Source: Distichodus sexfasciatus
Lineage: Eukaryota; Chordata; Actinopteri; Characiformes; Distichodontidae
Length of the DNA stretch: 64,000 nt
Direction: 5' to 3'
Assembly (NCBI GenBank): GCA_032718565.1
Contig: JAVGVS010000021.1
Coordinates: 1,935,384-1,999,383, forward strand
Shown here: one piece after another, positions 37,256-47,400 of the stretch
How the letters are laid out: each line of letters opens with the position of its first letter
Position numbering within the stretch: the stretch's first letter is position 1
Program-made: the position numbers and the translations under genes
The notes under the pieces: model-generated
What the model was told of the DNA's origin: nothing
Database searches by the model: none
What the model saw: only the letters and a program-made list of their open reading frames with translations

Positions 37256-37320
37256 CTCGGTGTGGAAGTGCAGCTCAGAAGAACGTAGCGCCTCTGTTAG
37301 GCTCCATAATGTGCAGTGGC
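37256..37320 (-). other. map3k8: map3k8 non-coding first exon (5' UTR), approximate
   Basis: The minus strand shows a good donor, CCGAG|GTGAG, with the intron starting at 37255. An acceptor ATATTTTAG lies just upstream of the ATG exon (exon 2 starts at 36732). The upstream boundary is a guess within CpG-rich sequence; no TATA box is evident. Confidence 0.55.
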
Positions 37321-37901
37321 AGCGCTGAGTGCGCGAGCTGTAATAAGCGTAGTTTCCATCGCGCGCCGCCTGCATCACCGCCGCTTGCGTCAGACGTGGT
37401 TTCGTTTTTCGTTCGGCACAGTCACATTTTATCTTAGGTCACGTTATCTTTCCACTTCCACCACAATTTTTTGCTACGAATTAAAGCTATTCTCTATGAC
37501 TCACTTTTCACCGTCAAGATATTAAAAGTGTAGTTAATCGAAGTGCAGCTTCTTAAATTTCCCACAGACAACCGAAATTATTTTATGTTACTTATGAATA
37601 TCTAATGCTGAATTAATATGTAAACGAGTGGTATTAATATTACATATGAAAATGTAACATTAAACTAATATTAGTTATATAATCCATTTATGTTTATATT
37701 TTAATGGCGTTCTTCACTTAAACAAATAAACAGGTAAAACAAATAAAAGACAAACAACACTCAAAATGTCTGTGTAGAATTTTCATGAACGTTTTCATGA
37801 GTTGTCCTCGATTCAAACTATCAAGTACAATCTCAAACGACAAACGCCCTTGACGGCCACCGTAGAAAGCGATGTGCGCAGGCGTGGCTTTGAGTCCAGC
37901 G
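37321..37901. promoter_or_regulatory. Shared head-to-head promoter interval of map3k8 and mtpap
   Basis: The two genes point away from each other with about 0.6 kb between the map3k8 first exon and the mtpap ATG. CpGs cluster at both edges (37260-37400 and 37840-37900), and the middle is A/T rich. TGCGCAGGCG at 37875-37884 resembles an NRF1 half-palindrome, a common site in genes for mitochondrial proteins. The mtpap ATG lies inside GATGGCGGCC (37901-37910), a YY1-like motif. No TATA box is obvious for either gene. Regulation is inferred from motifs only. Confidence 0.6.
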
Positions 37902-38055
37902 ATGGCGGCCTGCTTCGGCGTGTGTAGGTTACGTGTGAGGGGGACGAGGAGACTTGCTAAACTGTGCCAAAAGTCGGAATTACAAGCACGTCGTTCGCTG
38001 AGTAGGACGACGTTTGCAAATACTGTGCAGAAAGTTAACGAGACTGTCCAAAGCG
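37902..38055 (+). CDS. mtpap: mtpap exon 1: start and mitochondrial targeting sequence
   Basis: Residues 1-51 plus one base. Starts MAACFGVCRLRVRGTRRL; ten or more Arg/Lys and a single acid in the first 40 residues suit a matrix presequence. The chosen ATG has G at -3 and +4; the in-frame ATG 30 bp upstream (37872) has T at +4. The donor is AGCG|GTATGT, phase 1. Confidence 0.88.
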
Positions 38056-41000
38056 GTATGTGGTCGTGTTTGCAGCGACGTGATTGTTGATATAGAAGGA
38101 CTCGCTTCGTGTCGCCGGTTAGCTGCCCGTGTGGTTACAACACTGATCACAACATCTGGGGAGTTTGCCTTTACCCCCTGGTCTGTGTAGACTTTGGACA
38201 CGATTTAGAATCTGGGAAGTTTCATTATTTGTCCAGTGTTGTTTAATGTAAAACTCTCTGGCCACCGTGTGGCCCATGATCGACCTTAAGTCCCAGTTGC
38301 TCAAATTAAACGGTTCCTGTACTTTAGGAGTGTAAGTCACTGTTTATAAGAGCACCTGCTAATGTAAAGATTATTTTTTTCGGTGGAGTAAACTTTGTCA
38401 TGTCAGCTCTATACAAGTACATAGAGAGACGAGACGACGTGTGTCCAGTTTTTAAAAAGTACAAGAAACAGCGAAGGCACATAGAATATGCACATATATA
38501 TATCAATAAACTATAATCAATATATAAATAAATATAGACTCAAAACTAGAGGTATAAAAATACAATTGTGCAATTGTTTGTATTTAATGTGCAGCAGTTT
38601 AATATGTATATTCTAAACAGACAATTCTATTAAATAGTGTCTTTGAAGATTCTTCAGCTGATTTGAATAATCCAGCTTGTTTGAAGAGCTTTATTTGCAC
38701 ATACATAATAATCTTTGATTCAATGATTGGGGCGATGTTTTAGGAGAGTGCATCTACTTAGAAAATGGAATAAAATGCTTAAAAGGCAGCTTTTCCCTTT
38801 TCTTCTTTTTTTATATATATACATATATTTTTGTTCTTTTTTTTACCTTATTCAAGAAGCATAAAATGAGAGTCAGGGATGTTGTCTCTTGTAGATTATT
38901 CCAGTTGCAAGTTATCCTTTTAAAACAAGGAGCTAAAATGTTGTAGCAGGACATGTCTTATGTATTTTGCCTTTTTTGGCATTGCCTTGCACATGTGAGT
39001 GACTGTTGTGCATAATGATGTTGATCGAAACAGTATATTGTGTGGCTGCCCTGTTGGGTAGTATACACTTTTGTCCCAGTGTTCAGGTAGCCCTTAACAC
39101 TGATTTCCGCAGGGAATTGCAGATTGTCATGCCTACTGTATTGCCAGTTTTATTTCACATTATTCTCTGCCCCTATTTAGATGCAGCAGAAGACAAGAAA
39201 TCCTTTCTCGCTATCCAGGAGGAAAGGCATGAACGAGCTGAGAGGTCCGTCCTTATCAGCTGCCCTCCAAAGATCAATGAGAAAAAGTTCTTAGATTACA
39301 TATCTAAACATGGCAACATAAACAACTACTTCTTTTATCAGACCTATGTAAGTACATTTCAAAACATTGTCATTTTCTGTCTATGGCATTTTCAATGGGA
39401 TGATTCAAAATTTGACTTTGTGATCATGAGACTAGTGTAATTTTACACAGTTCTCACAAAATAGCTCATCTGTTAGACAGGACTTACAAGAGAAGCTAAA
39501 AAGAAAGATTTACACAGAATGTATCATTGCGGTATGATGAAAATGTAAATATGTTAGCAGAGCCAAATGTGGGATATTGTGTAGATTTAAATAATCCCAC
39601 AATATTTCAGATGCAGAGAAGGACTGTCCAGTAAAAGGGTATAACAAGTATAGGATGCATTTTTTTTTTATTGTACTCAAGTCCTTTTATTCTGTCATTT
39701 TAATGGGCTTCACCACACCTGTAGGTTACATAGTAGAAAATCAGATTTTTTTCTTATGATATGAGATTCTTTTTAAACTACATCTGTCTGTATTAAAACA
39801 GCGCTTTTTACATTTTTTTTTTGGTCTGATGCTAATATGTGTTGTAAAGAGTTCATCCTCAACAATAATCTGTACTGTTCCCCAGGGCACATATGCTGTG
39901 GTTGAATTTTCCAGCAAGGATAGCATCTCAGCGCTAAAAGAAAACTGTTTCATCCCAAGTATTGAGCATGAAGCTCCTGTGCCTTTCAAGTCGCGGTTGC
40001 TCTCATTAAAATGGACAGGACCAGGCAGCCAGTTGAGTGGACAGACCAAGCTAAAGTGTCTTGAAAATTCTTCCATTCCCATCAATGAGCTGATCCAGCG
40101 CCTCTCTAAGCAACAAAGCGTATGTTACTTCTATAGATTAATTTGAGAACTTAAGTCTTTTTAAAAAACTTGACCAGATCACTGTATACATATATGCAGA
40201 AGTCTGTATTTACTGTATATCATACAGTACTTTGTTAAAGGGTCATCATAAATAAAAAAGCAATGATGAGAGATGGCCTGACTGCAAGAATTAATGCATA
40301 GTCACTCACAAATAGATTTAATCACTACAATTCCTGTTTGTAAAGCCATTGGTTTAAACACTAATACTTGGGCTGTAATTGCTCACCTGCTTCTTATAAG
40401 TGTCTGTGTTAAGAGGTGCCATATTTGACAGCTGTTTAGTCAGGTGTGCCGACCTGCGTTTTGCATCTGAGTAGATGTGTCTTAGATGTGAATAAAATGT
40501 TTTTTATTCTCCCTGTATTTCCAGGTAGACCAGCAACTGCAGTGTTTGACAGAGGTATATCAGCTGACAGAGGAAAACATCAGCCTGCGCTTCCTAGTGT
40601 GCTCTCTGCTCAGAGACATAGCAGCTGCCTATTTCCCGGAATGCATCATCAGGCCTTTTGGCTCCTCTGTCAACACTTTTGGAAAACTGGGGTGTGACCT
40701 GGATATGTTTCTGGACCTGGATGGCCAGAACCATAAGAAGGTCAGAACCTGTCTGATATGTTTGTGGTCATTATGTGTATGCTGTAATATGAATAGAACT
40801 AAGGGTTAACCGATTATTGGCATTTTATAGGTGTTTAATTTTGACCTTAACCGATATTAAGTAATTACAAGTTGCGCTACTGAGGCCCCACTGCCGTCTC
40901 TCCTCTCTGTGTCTTTGCTCTCGACTCGCGGCTTCATTTACTGTCCCGCCCACAACAGTCACTGATTGGCTATATTTCACACGAGAAGTAGCCAGTCAAC

Positions 41001-41396
41001 ACTGAAGCCTCGTCACTCACACCACACTCACACACAAGTGCAGCGTGAAGCTCAGAGAAAGAGAGAGAAGAGTTTCAGCTGAGCTTAGTGTTTGTAAAAT
41101 TCCAAATTTTGAGGTTTTTTTTTTTTTTGCATATTAGTTCCAAATATCATTTATCGGCCCGGTCAACCTCTAAATAGAACTGTTATAAAATTACTAAGCT
41201 ATGCTAGCTAAATTGTAATTAAAATATATAATTAGCGCTGGTCGTCAACCATTTTCGTGGTCAAGTACTGAATGTTCATTTTTACTATTTATTCCTTCAC
41301 TTTATTATTATTAAGTTAAGGAATTTAGGCACCTATTTATTTCCCATCAAATAATATGTCAACATATGTTCAGTACACTGTCTACAACAGTAGGGG

Positions 41397-41445
<49 letters not shown>

Positions 41446-44400
41446 TTTGACTCCAAAGAATTTTTATTGTTTTTTCCAGGGTTCAGGGCCATTTCAAGTA
41501 CCAAAATTTGAAAAGAGGTCGTCAGGCCGGGCCGTCACCCAAATATCCTCTCTGTCATTGAGGGGAGTGTGTGGATCAATTTTGGCCCAGGCTGTGTAGG
41601 TGTCGAAATTCTCAACGCCCGATGCCCGCTTGTCAGATTTTCACACCAGCCATCAAGTTTTATTCGACCTCACAGCAAATAACAGAATAAATTAATTTCA
41701 CATTAACAGATTAGATGACGAAGTGGTTAATGAATAATAAATAGCTTTATGTTCACCCCCCATGGTAGCAAAATTAGCCAGTTAAAGATCCTGGATTGGT
41801 AAAAGGTACACCTGAATGTACTCATAGAGCAAAATTACCGTCCCCAAGCTCTGTTCACCGGTCGCTGCTAGAGGTTGTAGTCAAGATAACCTAAATCAGA
41901 CCAGAGTCACAAGCCGATACAAGAGTGTGTCCGAGACATGAAGGATAAAGACCAAGTCCGAAACCAAGTCGAGACCGAGACCAAACCAATACAGGATTTA
42001 CACCACATGACAAACAAGTGAAACATGCAAAGCTTAAGCAGCCCTCAAGAAGAGCTAAGCAAAGCAAACAACATACACTAAGCAACATTAAAGATGTTTT
42101 AATCAGTATTTCTCTCTTACATATCTATAATAGGGAAATCACTTCACTGGAACCCAGATATCCAAACTGATAACATCATATGTTAAACTCTACAAACCTC
42201 AGTTGCAGAACGCTCCTCAAGACCGAACTCACCCCAAAGATACGAGGTACTTGCTGAACAGCCGATTTGCCTGACACCCAGATACCCTCGACTTCACCTG
42301 TGTTCATGTGCACACATGTGCGTGCGTGAAGGCAGGGCGGGTAACCGTGGTCGGCAGCAACATCATTGGTTCGCACTTGAAGTGAGAAGTTGTCCGAGTC
42401 CATGACAAAACCGAGTACAAATACGGCCGATTCCGAGACAAGACAGAGACCTTCAAAAGCTGGTCTTGGGGCCGGTCTCATTGCTTGTTGTAGGCGCTCT
42501 TATCAGAAGCGACCCATTCTCCTAATTTCAGGGACAGTTCTCCTGGGAGCAACTTAGAGTTAAGGAGTCTTGCTCAGGGCCAGTCATGGTAACGCCAGAG
42601 AGTCGGATTGAACCACAACCTCTTCGTCCAAAGACGAGTATCCTACCACTAGACCTGCTTACCCTCGGTACTACAACCGTAGAACTGTCCATATCGACCA
42701 CGCACTGCTCCTTCACAGATGGGGTGGGGTAGGAGTGCCTTTCATTGTGTTGTGCTGTGAATTGTATTCTGGCCAACAAAATAATCATTAAGCTTTTTTA
42801 CAATGCTGCGGCTGATAACTAATAAAGGTGTTCACTTTGTAGGTTTTTCTTCTTCAATAAGTCTAATAAACACATTAGCTGGATTTCATTCAGCGTCACA
42901 TATATACTGCATCTAGTGGTAACATACTCGCTTACAGACCAGGTGGTCCTGCAGTACTGTCATTAGGCCCCTGAAGAACACCCTTAACCCACAGATGGTG
43001 GGCAGACTCTCCCGGTAATTAGAAATGAGAGTTGTTCTGGATAAGAATGTAAAATCTATCCCCGAACTTGTAATGCTCCTGTCATCTTAGTTTTGGTGGG
43101 ACGGTGTGTAATCAGTAAATGCAAGTTGCTCTGGATGAGACGGTCTGTTAAATGTTTTAAATGCAGATGTGGATCAAAGAATTATCAAATAAATAGAGGT
43201 ACTACTGACACTCTATAACAGATGCCGTCTTTCAAATAACCTATTCATTCAATGCAGAAAGTTGTTTAGCTGCTAAGTGATTAGGACCTTTCATTTGTAG
43301 TGCAGTGTAATTATGCAGTGTCTGCACAGGAAATCTCGCACCAAAGTTATGATGCAGTTGGGGAAAATTGCGAAGTGGAAGTCCATGTAAAAGCTGTTTG
43401 TGTGGTACACTGAAACTACGATTATAAATGCAAAGTGAAGCCAAGACTGAAAAAGAGGCCAGAGGCGAGAAATTACTCTCCTTCTCCAGAGAAAGATGGT
43501 AAAAACTAACAGACAGAAAGAGGGAACAGGAAAAACTACTCCCAGAACAAAGTGGCAGTACAAGAGGGAGAACAAGATGAAAAAGTCAAAGGACACAGTT
43601 TAGAAGCAGCCCCTGTTTTTCACTTCCATAGCTTAAAGTTGCTAAAAGATGGTATATTTACAGCTGTCACCGCACAGAAACCTACAAGTCAGTTCTGGGG
43701 AGGCGTGATGGCAGATCCCCTGCAGTGCATGGTGAACCTCTAGGAGATTCCCAGCACTCTCAGCAACTTCTTCTGCAACCTGAACTATCTACAGTTGAAA
43801 CTTTGATGAAGAAAAAGCACAAGATAGCACACTAAAGATGAGAACAATCAGAATGTCAGTATCTAATACAAATGAGAGAGTATTCACTCTTGCTTTCAGA
43901 TTACTTTCAAACAATTCAAGGATCTTACAGTATTATTTTGTGTGTTTCTGTGGTGGAGTAAACTTCATTTGTACCATTATGCAGACAAATCCTGAAACCT
44001 TATAGTCACTAGGACCACCATTAAGATACCAATATAGTTACTTTCTCATTTTCTGTGAAACGTAGCACAGCGTATATCAAGATTTTACCACCTGCATTGT
44101 TGGCTTCTGTTATTCTTAAAAGAACAGTGAAGAAACTGTAAAATATGGAATATGTTGGTGGCCTGGTGGTAGGACACTTGCCTTTGGACCAAGAGGTTGT
44201 GGGTTCAAATCTGACCTCTGGCATTACCGAGACTGGGTCCCTGGGCAAGACCCTTAATCCTGAATTGCTCTCAGGGGAGCTGTCTGTGAAATTAGAAAAT
44301 AGGGTGGCGCCTGGATCTGACACATCCTGCTAAATGCTGTAAATGTAAATCATCAGATTCTGCCACTGTTCTCTGTCTGAGTCATTTTAGCCTTGTTGAA

Positions 44401-47400
44401 AGTAGTCAAAGTATGCACTCTCTGTTTCTCTCACTAACTCACCTTTCATTTAAACAGTAGATATTTCTAAATTTCCTTATTTTACAGTTTACTTGTTCAC
44501 TGGTAAATTACGTTGATTCTTTTTACATATTTTAAACCAGGCTTACATTTTACATTTGCAGCATTGTGAACCTCTTATCGGCGACTTCTGTTTCCTAATT
44601 TCAGGGGCAGTTTTTACTGAGTGACTTGGGGTTAAGGGTCTTGCTCAGGAACCAATGATGGTAGTGCTGAAGGTTAGAGGTTTAGAGGCGAATATCCTAA
44701 CTGGAGCCACCCAGCAGTTAGCATTTATGAAATCCACTGCCCTCTTGTGGATAACTGAGTTTAAGCTATTTCTGCTTTTAGTAAGGATCTCGAAACGTGA
44801 TAGTTTCTCACCGTGTGTATGTGATGACAGACACGGTCATGTCAGAACCTGAGTGAAAGGAATGTGTCCTGCACCGTGTTTTCTGTCACAAAGAATTGGC
44901 TATTCTAAGGACCAAGGGAGTTATTAGTCAGTATTATAATAGAAGTGTGATTATACAGTAATTAAGGTAGCAGTGAGTGTTTACATTGAGACTAAAACTT
45001 AAAAATGAAACTGCTGTTAGAAGAATACTCTCAAAATGTTAGGTTCTAACTGGCTTGAAGAGTAATTCATGTACTTTACAAGGGGATTTTCATACTAACT
45101 TCCTTCAAACAGACTTACTTAAAACAGGTTTGAAAGTGTGACTGCCAGAGATTGTACATTTAAGAATCGTTTCTTTTAAAGAACCTGAGTTTCAAGAGCA
45201 ATTAATATATACTAGACATGTCAACCCATCTATATAATTTACAAAGTACATAGCAGCATTTCTTACTTTCTTCTTTGATGTTGGATACCCTTGACGTCTA
45301 TTTTTAGCCTGGCCCTTTCCTGTTGAATTCAGTTGCTGACCACTAGGGGGAGACATAACAACGTCCTGACCTCAGATTGCTGTTACGTCCAGTCAAATCT
45401 GGTGTGGTCATCATATTAACTTTAAATATATTTTAAGTTAAGCTAAAATGCGAGTTTTAATCAAGACTTTAGAGTGCAGACAATTGTTGGAAAACTGTCG
45501 ATTCTTGAAAAGATATTTAAATTTAATGCTTCTTTCAGGCTTTACTCTGAGGTAAAACCAAGTTAGCCTAAAAAAAACCTTGTTTTAGTACTGTGTACAT
45601 AATCATTTTCAATAGATAATAAAGTTAATGATTTCATTTTAGTATTTTGAGTTAGATGTTTGGAAAAAGTGATGTTGCTTTGCAGGAAGTGTAATTAGTT
45701 CTGCGTTTCGTGTGCACAAGGAGTGGCGATGAAGAGCTCAGAGTTGCTGTATGTGTTTGGAGGGTGGATGCTCGTGTCCGTGCCCTGGTGTTCACGGTGC
45801 GGTGCTGGGCTCGTGTGCACAGCATCACCAGCAGCATTCCTGGCGCCTGGATCCTGTCTCTCTCTGATGATGGTACTGTTCTTTTTGGCCCGCAGGTCAC
45901 CTGCTATTCTGCCCACACTGGACCAGCTCAAGAACCTGGCAGGTATTTAATTTGCTTTATACTGAAATTGGGCCGATATGGGTTTTCTAAAACCCGATGC
46001 GATATTTAAGTCAGAGTCAGCCAATGGCCGATATATACTGCCCATATTTTTTTTTGGCCAATATTAGACATTTCTCCCTCTGTTTGTGTAGTAAAAATAT
46101 CACACTAATAATAACAAAGGATACACAAAATTTCTCAACTTAACATTTTATTTAACACTTATTTAAGCATAAATATAAACATAAATAACAAATAAAATAT
46201 AAATGTCTAAACAATAAATAAATATATAACATTTGAACTTGACTATTTCAAATTTACAAACTATTCCAAACAGTAATTAACCATTAAGAAAATATAGCGA
46301 TTAAACATGTTTGTTTATGATTAAAAACACCTGTGGCCGCACGGCTTGCGTGCAGCTGAATCAATAGTGATTTTAGTACCCGTTTAAAAACATTGTTGAT
46401 TCGCTCCTTGACAAAAAGTGTTAATACCGTCCTTAATATTTACCTATAGCTACAACTGTTTTGGTGTATCATTACAGTTCGACGTTCTTAGCTATTTAAA
46501 AGCGCTCAGCGCAAAAAGTAGGCGTGGTTTTCTAAATATGTTTTGGGACATCCCAATCTGCAAAAGGGTCAATTTCAGGGAGGTATCCTGAAGCCCTATG
46601 CCTATGAAAACCATACCTCATTATTTCAATTAATAAACCTAAAATAGCCTGTAGCTATCACATGGTATTTCAGTCATATATATACTGCCAACAATAAGCA
46701 ACAGAGTACACCTTGCATGCCTATATCAAGAGAAAACTTTCTCCAACATATCGTCTTCCTCGTGACGTCCCGGTAAGACGATAATGTCGCGTTGTAGATT
46801 TCCTGACACTCAAGAGACTGATAAGATTAGCTTTTCCTCCAGACCCGCTTTGTGTGTGTGTGTGTGTGTGTGAGTGTGTGTGAGTGTGTGTGTGTTTCAA
46901 AGGGGCAGACCAAACGCTAGCCTGCTTTGATGCTTTAGGGGATTCTATTGGTCTGTAATCGTCCAAAAAGTTCAACAAATTTCACCTTTGACACGGTGCG
47001 CGCACAAGGCCGCAAAACCGCTCTTGCGCCGCGCAAGCTGTAGAAAATAATCGGTTTCAGAGCAAAGTGCAGCGCATGCCACGTTCGGTCTGAAACCCGC
47101 TTACCGCAGCAAAACTGGGCTGTCTGCAGAGAGAAAATGCTAAATGTTGGCCCGGTATATCAGCTGACCGATATATCGGTCCACCTCTATTTTATACCAT
47201 TGATATATTGCTTTTGTCCCTGTCTGTGTTTGTGCCACCTGCACCAGCTATTTCTCTGTCTTTATTCTTCCTTCTTTCTCTCTCCCTCCTACCATCCTCT
47301 CCAGTTTACTGCTGTTTGTCCACACCACTCAGTAGCGGGTACTTTGGCTCACAGATCAAAGCTTGCATTAGACATTTATCTTTCATGTACAATCCAGCAT

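Larger units (their letters stand above)
41790..42790 (+). mobile_element. SINE family B copy split by later insertions (mtpap intron 5)
   Basis: The 5' part (41790-41868) matches the 55.1 kb copy: ATTGGTAAAAGG, GTACTCATAGAGCA and TACCGTCCCCAAGCTCTG. The 3' part resumes at about 42690 with GCACTGCTCCTTCACAGATG and GTTGTGCTGTGAATTG. Between them lie a GACCAAGAC-type element and a family C SINE, so the order of insertion is readable. Confidence 0.55.

Noticed and set aside
37872..37901. Upstream in-frame ATG as the mtpap start
   Set aside because: Possible, but the ATG at 37902 has the better context (G at +4) and directly begins the basic presequence; kept only as an alternative.
44154..44352. 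tRNA gene with A and B boxes
   Set aside because: The head is followed by a body and TAAATGTAAAT tail shared with six other copies, so it is a SINE.
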